From: Halopseudomonas oceani
Lineage (GTDB): Bacteria; Pseudomonadota; Gammaproteobacteria; Pseudomonadales; Pseudomonadaceae
Direction: 5' to 3'
Assembly: GCF_002903165.1 (NCBI RefSeq)
Contig: NZ_PPSK01000005.1
Span: 1 to 64,000, forward strand
DNA length: 64,000 bases
Positions 8,181 to 17,739 of the stretch are shown in pieces. Within the stretch, counting starts at the first letter, position 1, and each line of letters begins with the position of its first letter. Made by a program: the position numbers and the translations under genes. The notes under the pieces were generated by a model. The model was not told the DNA's origin. It made no database searches and saw nothing but the letters and a program-made list of their open reading frames with translations.

Positions 8181-8780
8181 TCAATCCGCTGAGGGAGCGG
8201 CGACCTCCCACCCGAGTTCGCCCCGAGTGATCGATAACAGCTGCTCCTGCAGCACATCGACTGCCGTCGTGGGCAAGCGCAGATGTAAACGCACAGCCTG
8301 CCCATGACTGACCGTAAGCAGCTCACCGCCGAGTTCGGCAATCAGGTTGCGGGCGACACCTTCATGGGCATAGGCCAGCTCGCAGTTCAGAGTCTGAACA
8401 GGAATGTGCTCGATTTTTTCCGCCTGCAGCAACGCCTGCGCTACCGCATCGGTATAGGCCCGTACCAGCCCGCCAGCACCCAGCTTGACGCCGCCGAAGT
8501 AGCGTACGACCGTCGCCAGCACACCATCGAGCTGTTGATGCCGCAGCACATCCAGCATCGGCCGCCCCGCCGTGCCCGAGGGTTCACCATCGTCCACCGC
8601 CGCGCTGTGACCACCCGCCAACAACGCCCAGCAGACATGTGCGCAACCGGGGTGCTGCGCGCGTAACTCATTAACCCGCACCTGCGCTGCGGCGCGATCG
8701 GTGCAGGGTTCGACGCAGGCAAGGAAGCGGCTTTTACGGATTTCCAGCGTGTGGGAGACGGGCTGAGCAAGACTGTACAT
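8181..8780 (-). CDS. YigZ/IMPACT family protein
   Basis: A 199-residue protein of the UPF0029 (YigZ, IMPACT N-terminal) family. The conserved core DGEPSGTAGRPML and VVRYFGGVKLGAGGLVRAY is present, followed by the small C-terminal ferredoxin-like domain. The start MYSLAQP at 8780 agrees with family starts; the open frame upstream is not conserved-looking. Eukaryotic IMPACT regulates GCN2, but the bacterial role is not settled. Confidence 0.88.
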   Translation of the reverse strand: MYSLAQPVSHTLEIRKSRFLACVEPCTDRAAAQVRVNELRAQHPGCAHVCWALLAGGHSAAVDDGEPSGTAGRPMLDVLRHQQLDGVLATVVRYFGGVKLGAGGLVRAYTDAVAQALLQAEKIEHIPVQTLNCELAYAHEGVARNLIAELGGELLTVSHGQAVRLHLRLPTTAVDVLQEQLLSITRGELGWEVAAPSAD

Positions 8781-8984
8781 GGCGCTAGGATAACCCGGTA
8801 GCCACGCTGCATACAGTATTGAGAAGCCCAGCCAAAGCCACGTTGTCGGCAGAAAAATTCTGGCAACAAACCGGTATCCCGGCTCTATTCGACCCTCTAA
8901 TATTGGCCGCATCTGACCAAGCAGCCGAGAAACAAACGGTTGCACCCAGGAGCGCCTAGATGAACAACCTCAAGCCGGGGCTAT

Positions 8985-9983
8985 ATGCAAACAACACAGG
9001 CCGTTGAGATCGGGTTGGTACTGTATCCCGGCGCACAGCAGGCGGCTGTGCTCGGCCTGACCGACCTGTTTGCCGTAGCCAACCGTGAGGCACTATCGCA
9101 TCTACCGCACGCCGAACCGCCCTTGCGCATAACCCACTGGCAGCAAAACCAGCCTGGCGACCTGCCCGTGCGCGTGTTTGACAGCAGCTCTGGCGCGTCG
9201 GCTGATGCGCTGCTGTCGGCGCTGATCCTGCCGCCCACCTTGAACGAACCGGTTTTTGCCGATGACACAGGCACGCTCAGTGCCTGGCTGGTAGCTCGCC
9301 ATGGCGAGGGCGTTGCCTTGGCATCGGTCTGTGCTGGCGCTTTCCCGCTGGCTGCGACAGGGCTGCTGACTGGCCGCAAGATGACCACCCACTGGGCCTA
9401 TGCCACGCTGTTGCAGGAGCGCCATCCCGACGTACGCGTGGATGCCGATCAACTCATCATCGACGATGGCGACATTATCACCGCCGGCGGCCTGATGGCC
9501 TGGACTGATCTGGGGCTAAGGCTGGTTGATCGGCTGCTGGGGCCGACCGTCATGATCGAGACAGCACGCACACTGCTGGTCGATCCACCCGGCCGCGAGC
9601 AGCGTTATTACAGCCTGTTTTCACCGCGCCTGACCCATGCAGACGCGGCGGTACTCAAACTGCAGCACTGGCTGCAAGCCACTCAGGCCAAAGAGATGGC
9701 GTTACCAATCCTGGCGGCGCAGGCCGGACTGCAAGAACGCACGCTGCTGCGCCGCTTTCAGAGAGCCACCGGCATGACCACCACCGAATACTGCCAGCGC
9801 TTGCGCGTGGGCCGCGCACAAGAGCTGCTGCAGTTCGACAAGGCCTCAGTGGAACGCGTTGCGTGGGAAGTGGGCTACAGCGACGCTGGCGCGTTTCGCA
9901 AGGTATTCACGCGTATTGTCGGCCTGTCACCCGGCGAATACCGCCGCCGGTTTGGCAACAGCACGCGGGCAAGCCGCTCATAG
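8985..9983 (+). CDS. GlxA-type AraC-family regulator with DJ-1/PfpI domain
   Basis: A 332-residue regulator. Residues 1-185 form a class I glutamine amidotransferase-like DJ-1/PfpI domain, with Cys116 in the elbow [16 protein letters not shown]. Residues 230-325 hold two AraC helix-turn-helix motifs ([38 protein letters not shown]). The domain order equals GlxA/FtrA and the ArgR- and CdhR-type regulators of pseudomonads. The isochorismatase-like gene 120 bases downstream on the same strand is a plausible target. The ligand is unknown. Confidence 0.9.
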   Translation: MQTTQAVEIGLVLYPGAQQAAVLGLTDLFAVANREALSHLPHAEPPLRITHWQQNQPGDLPVRVFDSSSGASADALLSALILPPTLNEPVFADDTGTLSAWLVARHGEGVALASVCAGAFPLAATGLLTGRKMTTHWAYATLLQERHPDVRVDADQLIIDDGDIITAGGLMAWTDLGLRLVDRLLGPTVMIETARTLLVDPPGREQRYYSLFSPRLTHADAAVLKLQHWLQATQAKEMALPILAAQAGLQERTLLRRFQRATGMTTTEYCQRLRVGRAQELLQFDKASVERVAWEVGYSDAGAFRKVFTRIVGLSPGEYRRRFGNSTRASRS

Positions 9984-10107
9984 ATGCTTCTGCCGATACG
10001 GGACAACCCTGTGTCGTTATCAACACCTGAAATGTCGTTGCCGCCACTTACCTGCCCGTCGCCAAAAGCCGACCATGACGGCTTTCCATCACCCGAGGTG
10101 AAACGTC

Positions 10108-10659
10108 ATGAAAAAAGCCGGCTTGATTGTCATCGATCTGCAAAACGATTATCTCCCCGACGGCAAGCTGCCGCTGACGGGCATAGAGGCGGCCGCAAAA
10201 AATGCCGCCGACGTCATCGCCGCTGCCAGAACAAGGGGCGTGCCAGTGTTTCACGTGCGTCATGAATCGCCCGACAGCAATGCGCCCCTATTCGCAGCGG
10301 GCTCAGTGGGCGCGCAGATTCAGACGTGCGTGGCGCCCGTTGAGGGTGAGCCGGTAATCGTCAAGCGGCATATCAACGCCTTCCGCGAGACCGATCTCAA
10401 GCAGCAGCTGGACCAGCACGGCATTGAAGAGGTTGTGGTGATCGGGGCAATGAGCCACATGTGCGTCGACGCTTGCGTGCGGGCTGCCGTTGATATGGGC
10501 TACCCCGCCACCGTGCTGCACGACGCCTGCGCCACGCTGGATCTTGAGTTCAACGGGGTGACAACGCCTGCGGGCCAGGTGCAGGCGGCCATGATGGCGG
10601 CCTTCGAGTTTGGCTATTGCGCCGTGATCTCGACGCAGGCCTATCTCGCCGCGCAGTAA
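10108..10659 (+). CDS. Isochorismatase-family cysteine hydrolase
   Basis: A 183-residue hydrolase with the full catalytic triad of the family: Asp10 (VIDLQNDY), Lys86 (VIVKRHINAF) and Cys119 (AMSHMCVDACVRAA). Relatives include nicotinamidase, N-carbamoylsarcosine amidase and true isochorismatase; the sequence alone does not pick among them. No siderophore synthesis gene is nearby, so a role in isochorismate chemistry is unlikely. GAGGTGAAAC gives a good ribosome site before the ATG. It probably depends on the GlxA-type regulator upstream. Confidence 0.88.
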   Translation: MKKAGLIVIDLQNDYLPDGKLPLTGIEAAAKNAADVIAAARTRGVPVFHVRHESPDSNAPLFAAGSVGAQIQTCVAPVEGEPVIVKRHINAFRETDLKQQLDQHGIEEVVVIGAMSHMCVDACVRAAVDMGYPATVLHDACATLDLEFNGVTTPAGQVQAAMMAAFEFGYCAVISTQAYLAAQ

Positions 10660-10743
10660 ACGGCAGGCCACGGCCACGCGTGACAATCGCCGCGAAGCCG
10701 CTGACGCTGGACCATCATCAAGCAAGTGATCTCGCAGGTGCGG

Positions 10744-11370
10744 TTAACCGCGCGCCTGCAGATCACGTTGCTCCATCATTGCCAGCGCACCGGTAATCAG
10801 CGCCCGCATACCCTCGGCAAACTCAGCTTCCATCTCGGCCACCTCCGTTGCGCGATCGGCTTCTCCCGTGACTTCCTGACCCGCTACCGAGTACACCGTA
10901 TCGGCCACGGCAATGCAGTGAAACGCCACCGTCGCCAGCAGCCACCGCGCGTGATCCTTGACGATACCGTAGCGGCGCGCCAACTGACTCTGATGCTCGT
11001 CGATCTTGTCGAGCATGGGCTGTGTCGCCGCCAGCCGGCGAATCACATAAGGCGTCAGCCCCGGATTACATTTGACCAACGCCTGGGCGGACGCCGAGAA
11101 GTCGATCAGGTAGCCCATTAGGTCAGATGGGCTCTCACTCGCGACCGGGGGGATCTGCCACCGGCTGAAAATGGCTTCCGCGACCATCTGCTTGAGCGCT
11201 TCCAGACTGGGTACGTGCTTGTACAGCGCCATGTGGCTGACGCCGAGCGCTGCTGCCACCCCAACAAAGGTGATGTTGGGCAAGCCCATTTCAATGCCGG
11301 CGTTGACGATGCGTTCTGGCGTGATCTTTGGCGGCCGACCACGGGTAGTCGGCCGTTCAGTCTCCTGCAT
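10744..11370 (-). CDS. TetR-family transcriptional regulator
   Basis: A 208-residue regulator with the N-terminal TetR helix-turn-helix at about residues 16-60 (PERIVNAGIEMG, FVGVAAALGVSHMALYKHVPS) and a divergent helical ligand domain. The start MQETERP at 11370 is preferred, with AGGGG upstream; an in-frame TTG at 11448 is the only upstream alternative. It is divergent from the siderophore transport operon with a 136-base gap that also holds a Fur-like site, so it may add ligand-dependent control to that operon. Confidence 0.85.
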   Translation of the reverse strand: MQETERPTTRGRPPKITPERIVNAGIEMGLPNITFVGVAAALGVSHMALYKHVPSLEALKQMVAEAIFSRWQIPPVASESPSDLMGYLIDFSASAQALVKCNPGLTPYVIRRLAATQPMLDKIDEHQSQLARRYGIVKDHARWLLATVAFHCIAVADTVYSVAGQEVTGEADRATEVAEMEAEFAEGMRALITGALAMMEQRDLQARG

Positions 11371-11441
11371 GTTTACCCCTTGCTTGCTGGCGTGTGCGGG
11401 CGCATCAGCTGGACCGTTGAGAACGTCCGGCTCGCTTTCAT

Positions 11442-11465
11442 GATGCAATCAATTCTCATTTAGTT
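11442..11465. promoter_or_regulatory. Candidate Fur box upstream of the siderophore operon
   Basis: On the minus strand the stretch reads AAATGAGAATTGATTGC, close to the Pseudomonas Fur consensus core ATGAGAATNATT. It lies about 45 bases before the first ABC gene and between divergent tetR and transporter starts. Found by eye, without a scored matrix. Confidence 0.5.
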
Positions 11466-11506
11466 TATAGTCATGCAACTAATTCATTTGGACGCGCTAT
11501 TCTTCC

Positions 11507-13315
11507 ATGAGTTCACCTGCCAAGACTATGGTTAATACCAACCAACCTGGCCCCATCAGTCAGGTGCTGGCCCCGATTCGCGGCCACTTGATCGTTTCTA
11601 CACTGCTGGCCGGTCTGGGCACCATGCTCACGCTAGTGCCGCTGGCCGGCATTGCCCACATTGCCGCTCTTGCGCTGGGTCAGCCTGGCTTGACCAAGCT
11701 GTGGCCGATGCAGCCGCAGAGCGCAGTCGGCTGGACGGTGGCCGTCGGCGTGATCTGCCTGTTTATCGGCATGACACTAATTCTGGTCGGTGAACTGACT
11801 GCGCATCTGGCTGATAACAGACTCGTCCACCAACTGCGGCTCGCCACGGCGCAGCGGCTGGCCAAGGTCCCATTGGGCTGGTTCAGCAACCGGACATCAG
11901 GCGAAGTCAAGCAGGCAATGCAGGACGATATTGTTACGCTGCACAGCCTCACCGCCCACTTCTACACCGCGGCAGGACGCGCTTGCGGTGTGATCCTCAT
12001 CTCCGTCGCCTATCTGCTTTGGCTGGACTGGCGTATGGCTTTGCTGGCACTGCTGCCCTTTCCCGGCTTCTTTCTGTTTCTGCGGCGTGCAATGAACACG
12101 GACGACGCCCCCAGGCAGGACTTCGTCACCCAGCTGGGACGCCTCAACAGCACCACGGTCGAATTCGTTACCGGCATCCCTGTAGTCAAGGCGTTCGGCG
12201 TGACGGGTAAGGCTCATGCGAATTATCGAGACGCCGTCGACAGCGTTGCCAAGGCGTTCACCAAGCTGACTGGCCCCCTGGTGGCCTCAATGGCTCACGC
12301 ACACGCCATGATTGCCCCCATTACCGTGCTCGGCGTGGTTCTGGCGAGTGGGACGGTGTTCGTTGGCCTGGGCTGGATGACTCCGGTAGAGATACTGCCT
12401 TTCGCGCTGGTCGCGCCCGGCATCTGCGCTCCGCTGCTGCTGCTGCACACCCTGCTGCACGATCTTGGCAGCGCCACCGGCGCGGCGCAGCGGGTCATCG
12501 GATTGCTGGAAACTCCCATCCTTGAACCGATACCCACGACGCAGCAGCAGACGCCAGTCGGCAATGAAGTGCGCTTCCACAACGTCAGCTACGCCTATGA
12601 TCCGCAACACCAGGTGTTATCGGGGGGCAGCTTTACCCTGCAACCCAACACCATCACCGCTATCGTTGGCCCATCCGGCGCGGGGAAGTCGACCCTCGCC
12701 CAGCTGCTCCTACGATTCTTCGACCCAACCGAGGGCAACATCACCCTGGGCGGCGCAGACCTGCGCTGTATCGAAGCGTCACAACTCTACCGCCACATCG
12801 GCTTTGTACTGCAGGACGTGCGCCTGATCCATGCAAGCGTGCGCGACAACATCGCGCTCGGTCACCCGTCAGCCAGCGCGCAGGAAGTCGAGAGCGCCGC
12901 ACGGGCAGCCAATATCCATGATCGCATTCTGGCCCTGCCCCGCGGGTACGATTCGGTGATCGGCGAGGATGCGCAGCTGTCCGGCGGTGAACGCCAGCGT
13001 ATCAGCGTAGCCCGTGCGGTACTGCTCGACCCGCCGGTGCTGGTACTCGACGAAGCTACCGCCGCCGCAGACGCACAGAACGAGGTCGCGCTGCAGAACG
13101 CATTGTCCGATTTCGCCCAAGGCAGAACGCTGCTGGTGATCGCCCACAGACTGGATACGATCATGCACGCGGACCGCATTCTGGTGCTCGAGAACACCCG
13201 CATCGTCGAGCAGGGCACCCATGAGCAACTGCTGCAGCGTAATGGCCGCTACGCACAGCTATGGGCCAAAGGTGGCTATGACATACCCGTCGCCGAGGAG
13301 GTCCAGCCATGCTGA
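11507..13315 (+). CDS. ABC half-transporter, IrtA/YbtP-like
   Basis: A 602-residue fusion of a six-helix type IV (exporter-fold) membrane domain, about residues 20-330, and an ATPase. The Walker A motif GPSGAGKST is near residue 387; the signature LSGGERQRISVARA and Walker B VLVLDEATAAAD follow. It overlaps the start of a second half-transporter by seven bases, so the two should form a heterodimer. The sequence style and the iron locus resemble IrtAB of mycobacteria and YbtPQ of Yersinia, which import ferric siderophores despite the exporter fold. A siderophore exporter is the alternative. The Fur-like box upstream suggests iron repression. Confidence 0.85.
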   Translation: MSSPAKTMVNTNQPGPISQVLAPIRGHLIVSTLLAGLGTMLTLVPLAGIAHIAALALGQPGLTKLWPMQPQSAVGWTVAVGVICLFIGMTLILVGELTAHLADNRLVHQLRLATAQRLAKVPLGWFSNRTSGEVKQAMQDDIVTLHSLTAHFYTAAGRACGVILISVAYLLWLDWRMALLALLPFPGFFLFLRRAMNTDDAPRQDFVTQLGRLNSTTVEFVTGIPVVKAFGVTGKAHANYRDAVDSVAKAFTKLTGPLVASMAHAHAMIAPITVLGVVLASGTVFVGLGWMTPVEILPFALVAPGICAPLLLLHTLLHDLGSATGAAQRVIGLLETPILEPIPTTQQQTPVGNEVRFHNVSYAYDPQHQVLSGGSFTLQPNTITAIVGPSGAGKSTLAQLLLRFFDPTEGNITLGGADLRCIEASQLYRHIGFVLQDVRLIHASVRDNIALGHPSASAQEVESAARAANIHDRILALPRGYDSVIGEDAQLSGGERQRISVARAVLLDPPVLVLDEATAAADAQNEVALQNALSDFAQGRTLLVIAHRLDTIMHADRILVLENTRIVEQGTHEQLLQRNGRYAQLWAKGGYDIPVAEEVQPC

Positions 13316-15078
13316 AGACATTAGTGCAGTTGCTGGGAGAAGACGCAGGCATCTTGCGTCGCTATAGCTGGATGGCCGTTCTCTACGGCGCGCTTTGCGG
13401 GCTAAGCATCGCCAGCGTGGTGCCGGTCATCACCCACCTGCTGAACAACGACGTCCGTGGGGCAACGCCCTGGCTGCTTGCCTTGCTTGCCGGCGTCATC
13501 CTTTGCTGGGGCCTGCGACGCCACGTTGAGCAAGCGGGTATCCGCGTGGGTGTGGCCATCCTGCAGGGCGCTCGCCATCGGCTAGGCGATCAGATGGCAA
13601 GCATGCCGGTGGGCTGGTTTTCGCCACAGAACACTGCGCGCCTCAGCCATGTGGTCACCCAGGGCATGATGTCCGTTGCCCAGCTGCCAGCGCATGTGTT
13701 CACCCCGGTGATTGCCGGGGTAATTACCCCACTGGTACTGGTTGGCGCCCTGCTGGTGCTGCACTGGCAACTGGGGCTGATTGCACTGCTGGCATTACCT
13801 CTGCTGGCCGCCGTATTGGGGCTGTCCTCGATGCTGGCAAAACGCGCCGACAGCGCATTTCAACAGCGTTTTGCTGAAGCCAGCCAGCGCGTGGTGGAGT
13901 TTGCCCAGGCTCAATCGGTACTCCGCGCCTTCAATGGCGAGGGCAACAGTTTGCGGCTGCTGGAGGACGCATCACTGCAACAGCGTCGGTCCGGCATGCG
14001 GCTGATCTGGCTATCCTCGTCAGCCGCCGTCATGAACAGCTGGGTGGTACAGGCGGTGTTTGCCGCCCTGCTGATTTGTGCAGCGTTTTGGCTTAACAGC
14101 GAACTGGACGGCGGTCTGCAGAACGGCGACATGGCGGCCCTGATCGCGGCCCTGCTGTTGGTCAGCCGTTTTGTCGATTCGCTACAGGAAGTCGCAGGCT
14201 ACAGCGAGGTCGTGCGCAATGCGCGCGGACAGCTCGACGCGATAGAGGAGCTCTACGCCGTCGAGCCCCTGCCCGAGCCCGACAGACCGCAAATACCGCG
14301 CGACAGCGCCATCGAACTGGTTGATGTTCATTTTCGCTATGCCGCGCAGGAGGCAGAGGTCCTGCGCGGTCTGAATGTACGCATCGAGGCCGGCAGCATG
14401 ACCGCTTTGATTGGCGAATCAGGCTCGGGCAAATCCACCCTGGCGGGCCTGATTGCACGCAGCTTTGACGTCAGCGAGGGTGCCGTACTGGTGGGCGGTG
14501 TCGACGTGCGACAGATAGCCAGCGCGCAACTGGCTGGGCAGATCAGTCAAATATTCCAGAGCACTTACCTGTTCACCGGCAGCATCGCCGAGAACATTCG
14601 CCTGGGTAACCCTGATGCCAGTGATGCCGAGGTTCGGGAAGCAGCGGAGCTGGCCGGCGTTGCAGAAATCATCGCGCGCCTGCCGCAGGGGCTCGAAACC
14701 CAGGTTGGCGAAGGCGGTACGCGCCTGTCTGGCGGCGAACGCCAGCGCATTACCATCGCACGGGCACTGCTCAAGAACGCGCCGATTTTGCTGGTCGATG
14801 AGGCAACGGCGGCGTTGGATACCGAGAGTCAGGCTGTCATTGCCGAGACGCTGACGCGGCTGCGCGGCCAGCGCACGCTGGTGGTCATCGCCCATCAGCT
14901 CTCAACCATCGCCCAGGCGGATCAGATCATCGTGCTGGAAGACGGCCTGATCGTCGAGTGCGGCGCGCCCAAACAGCTGCAAGCGCAACAGGGACGTTAT
15001 GCGCACTTTCTCAAGCAACGCCAGGCAGCCGCTGGATGGCGCATTAACCAGCAAGTGCCGACAGGAGCGCGCAATTAA
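13309..15078 (+). CDS. ABC half-transporter, IrtB/YbtQ-like
   Basis: A 589-residue partner of the preceding protein, with a membrane domain of about six helices (residues 15-310) and an ATPase with Walker A GESGSGKST near residue 370, the signature LSGGERQRITIARA and ILLVDEATAALD. The stop overlaps the next gene start (TAATG at 15075-15079). Heterodimer formation with the upstream product is inferred from gene pairing. In IrtAB-type systems the pair moves Fe-siderophore across the inner membrane, and this locus also has a classical FecCD importer, which is unusual redundancy. Confidence 0.85.
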   Translation: MLKTLVQLLGEDAGILRRYSWMAVLYGALCGLSIASVVPVITHLLNNDVRGATPWLLALLAGVILCWGLRRHVEQAGIRVGVAILQGARHRLGDQMASMPVGWFSPQNTARLSHVVTQGMMSVAQLPAHVFTPVIAGVITPLVLVGALLVLHWQLGLIALLALPLLAAVLGLSSMLAKRADSAFQQRFAEASQRVVEFAQAQSVLRAFNGEGNSLRLLEDASLQQRRSGMRLIWLSSSAAVMNSWVVQAVFAALLICAAFWLNSELDGGLQNGDMAALIAALLLVSRFVDSLQEVAGYSEVVRNARGQLDAIEELYAVEPLPEPDRPQIPRDSAIELVDVHFRYAAQEAEVLRGLNVRIEAGSMTALIGESGSGKSTLAGLIARSFDVSEGAVLVGGVDVRQIASAQLAGQISQIFQSTYLFTGSIAENIRLGNPDASDAEVREAAELAGVAEIIARLPQGLETQVGEGGTRLSGGERQRITIARALLKNAPILLVDEATAALDTESQAVIAETLTRLRGQRTLVVIAHQLSTIAQADQIIVLEDGLIVECGAPKQLQAQQGRYAHFLKQRQAAAGWRINQQVPTGARN

Positions 15079-16028
15079 TGCGGGCTGGCTTGGCTATTGT
15101 GCTCGTGGTGTTGGCTTGCCTTTCGCTGATGATAGGTGCGCAAAAGCTGGCCTGGTCCGAGCTGGTGCAGCTGTCTCCCTCCGCCTGGCTGACCTTGACC
15201 GCCAGCCGCTTGCCGCGTCTGGCAGCACTGCTGCTCACGGGCGTCGGGCTGTCGGTTTGCGGCGTGATTCTACAGCACATCGTGCGCAACAAATTTGTTG
15301 AGCCGGCGACCTCGGGCGGCCTGGACGCGGCCAAGCTGGGTATCCTGGTCGCACTGGTGCTGATGCCATCAATCGGCACGCTCGGGCGGCTGCTGTTCGC
15401 CCTGACCTTCAGCTTCCTTGCCTGCCTGATCTTCATCGCCATTGTTCGCCGCATCCGCTTCGCCAACACGGTTCTGGTGCCGGTAATAGGCCTGATGTAC
15501 GGCGCGGTGCTAAGCGCCGTTGCTGAGTTTTATGCCTACCAGCACAACATTCTGCAAAGTATGCAGGGCTGGTTGCTGGGCGACTTCTCCAAGATCGTCC
15601 AGGGCAACTACGAGATCATTTACCTGATACTGCCGGTGGTCGTGCTGACCTATCTCTTTGCCCACCGTTTCACCGTGCTAGGTATGGGCGAAGGCATCGC
15701 CACAAGTTTGGGCCTGAACTACCCGGTTACCGTTGCGCTGGGGCTCATACTGGTCTCGGTCACCGTCTCCGCAACGGTCATCACGGTCGGCGCCATTCCC
15801 TTCGTCGGCCTGGTCATACCCAATCTGATCGCCCTGCTGTACGGCGACAATTTGGCCCGCACCCTGCCCCTGGTGGCGATGGGCGGTGCGGTGTTACTGC
15901 TGGCCTGCGATATTCTCGGGCGCCTGCTGATATACCCATTTGAAATCCCCATCGGTCTGACCGCAGGGGCCGTAGGCGGTGTGCTGTTTCTGGTACTTAT
16001 CTACTGGAGAAGCAGACGATGCGCCTGA
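15078..16028 (+). CDS. Iron-siderophore ABC transporter permease 1 (FecCD/FatD-like)
   Basis: A 316-residue polytopic membrane protein of the FecCD family, with the typical stretches LPRLAALLLTGVGLSVCGVI and GAIPFVGLVIPNLI (coupling-helix region) and eight to ten hydrophobic segments. Within the family it resembles the FatD/CeuB group used for catecholate-type or petrobactin-like siderophores more than BtuC. It overlaps both neighbours, so it is co-translated with the second permease, ATPase and binding protein. Confidence 0.88.
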   Translation: MRAGLAIVLVVLACLSLMIGAQKLAWSELVQLSPSAWLTLTASRLPRLAALLLTGVGLSVCGVILQHIVRNKFVEPATSGGLDAAKLGILVALVLMPSIGTLGRLLFALTFSFLACLIFIAIVRRIRFANTVLVPVIGLMYGAVLSAVAEFYAYQHNILQSMQGWLLGDFSKIVQGNYEIIYLILPVVVLTYLFAHRFTVLGMGEGIATSLGLNYPVTVALGLILVSVTVSATVITVGAIPFVGLVIPNLIALLYGDNLARTLPLVAMGGAVLLLACDILGRLLIYPFEIPIGLTAGAVGGVLFLVLIYWRSRRCA

Positions 16029-16966
16029 TGCCCCGTTACGCTGTCTGGCTTGGGGTCGCGATGTTGGCCCTGACCTTCCTGTTGCTCAATTCCGGGCTGG
16101 ATTTCGACTACGTCATCCCCAAGCGCCTTGGCCGCCTGGTCGCGATGGTCATCGGCGGGATCTGCGTCGCCTGGTCATCTATCCTGTTTCAGACCGTCAC
16201 CGGCAACCGAATACTGACGCCGGCAATCATGGGTTATGAGGCCGTTTACCTGCTCCTGCAGTCGCTGCTGGTATTGGCTCTGGGCGCGCAGAGCCTGGTG
16301 ATGCTGGGTGCCAACGGCAACTTTGCTATCTCGGTGTTACTGATGCTCACCTACTCGTGGGCAATCCACCGCTGGCTGTTTCGTGATGGCAGGCAGAACC
16401 TGTACTTCCTGCTGCTGTTGGGGCTGGTGCTGACCATGGTCATCAGCACCCTTACCCAGTTCATCCAATTTACCGTCAGCCCCGGCGAATTCTCTATCTT
16501 GCTGGGCTTTAGCCAAGCCTCCTTTGGCAAAGCAGAGCCCGCCCAATTGATCATATCGAGCCTGCTGGTAACCGCCGTGTGGCTGGTTTTTCGCCGCAAC
16601 CTGCCGACACTCGATGTACTGTCACTGGGCCGGGATCAGGCCATCTCACTGGGGGTGGACTATCAACGCAGCGTTCAGGGATACCTTGCCCTGATCGCCG
16701 TACTGGTCGCGGTATCCACCAGCCTGTTAGGGCCAACCGCCTTCATGGGTATTTTCGTCGCCAACACGACCTACGCATTGACGCGCAGCTTCAAGCACCG
16801 CCTCACCCTGCCCATGGGATGCGCCGTCGCCATCAGTCTTTTCATTGTGGCCCAGCTCGCGGTGGAGCACCTCTTCAACTATCGAACCAGCGTCGGCATC
16901 CTCATCAACCTGGTCTGTGGCGCCTGGTTCCTGATGCTGATGGTACGCAGCCGGGGGACGGCATGA
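16019..16966 (+). CDS. Iron-siderophore ABC transporter permease 2 (FecCD/FatC-like)
   Basis: A 315-residue second permease subunit with the family stretches PKRLGRLVAMVIGGICVAW, QTVTGNRILTPAIMG and LGPTAFMGIFVANT. It overlaps permease 1 by ten bases and the ATPase start by four (ATGA). The separate FatD- and FatC-like subunits probably form one heterodimeric channel. The substrate is likely a ferric siderophore, its identity unknown. Confidence 0.88.
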   Translation: MRLMPRYAVWLGVAMLALTFLLLNSGLDFDYVIPKRLGRLVAMVIGGICVAWSSILFQTVTGNRILTPAIMGYEAVYLLLQSLLVLALGAQSLVMLGANGNFAISVLLMLTYSWAIHRWLFRDGRQNLYFLLLLGLVLTMVISTLTQFIQFTVSPGEFSILLGFSQASFGKAEPAQLIISSLLVTAVWLVFRRNLPTLDVLSLGRDQAISLGVDYQRSVQGYLALIAVLVAVSTSLLGPTAFMGIFVANTTYALTRSFKHRLTLPMGCAVAISLFIVAQLAVEHLFNYRTSVGILINLVCGAWFLMLMVRSRGTA

Positions 16967-17739
16967 TCACGGTAACAAACCTATCCAAGCGCTATGGCAC
17001 CAAGGCGGTGCTATCTAGTGTGAATGTAGCCTTTCCGACCGGCCAACTGACGTCGCTCATTGGCCCCAACGGCGCAGGCAAGACAACGCTCCTGATGATG
17101 ATTGCCCGACTGCTGGAGCCAAGCAGCGGCAGTATTCAGCTCGACGGCACCGAGATCAGCCATATCCGCATTAACGACTACGCCAAGCGCGTCGCCACCC
17201 TGCGCCAATCACCTGACTTCAATCTGCGGCTGACCGTACAAGAGCTGGTGGCCTTCGGCCGTTTCCCCTACAGCCGAGGCCTGCTCACGATCGAGGATCA
17301 GCGCATCATCGACGAGGCCATCGCCTTTCTGACGCTGGATGCGTTGCGCGATGCCTATCTGGATGAGATCAGTGGCGGTCAACGCCAGATGGCGTTTTTG
17401 GCCATGACCATCGCCCAGCAAACCGAGTATCTGTTACTCGATGAGCCGCTGAACAATCTCGATATCAAACACGCCGTACAAATCATGCGCGCCCTGCGCC
17501 GACTCTGCGACGAGCAGGGTCGCACCGTCGTCCTCGTGGTCCACGACATCAACTTTGCCGCCAACTACTCGGACCATATCGTCGCCATGAAGGCCGGTGC
17601 CGTGCACTACGCAGGGACCGTGCCGGACATCATGAGCGAGCAAAAGCTGCGGCAGCTGTATGACCTCTCGTTCAAGGTCACACGGGACGCGCATGGCTAC
17701 CTCTGCAACTACTTCACCCCGTCAGGAGAACTGGAATGA
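16963..17739 (+). CDS. Iron-siderophore ABC transporter ATP-binding protein
   Basis: A 258-residue ATPase of the FecE/CeuD type. Walker A GPNGAGKTT is at residues 34-42, a Q-loop in TLRQSPDF, the signature ISGGQRQMAFLAM, Walker B YLLLDEPLNNLD and the switch His in VVHDINFA. ATG at 16963 overlaps the permease stop; the longer open frame upstream is antigenic noise over the permease gene. The stop overlaps the binding-protein start (ATGA at 17736). It energises the two FecCD-type permeases. Confidence 0.92.
   Translation: MITVTNLSKRYGTKAVLSSVNVAFPTGQLTSLIGPNGAGKTTLLMMIARLLEPSSGSIQLDGTEISHIRINDYAKRVATLRQSPDFNLRLTVQELVAFGRFPYSRGLLTIEDQRIIDEAIAFLTLDALRDAYLDEISGGQRQMAFLAMTIAQQTEYLLLDEPLNNLDIKHAVQIMRALRRLCDEQGRTVVLVVHDINFAANYSDHIVAMKAGAVHYAGTVPDIMSEQKLRQLYDLSFKVTRDAHGYLCNYFTPSGELE

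Noticed and set aside
16579-16962. N-terminal extension of the ABC ATPase
   Set aside because: It overlaps the permease gene in another frame; a proper start with ATGA coupling lies at 16963.
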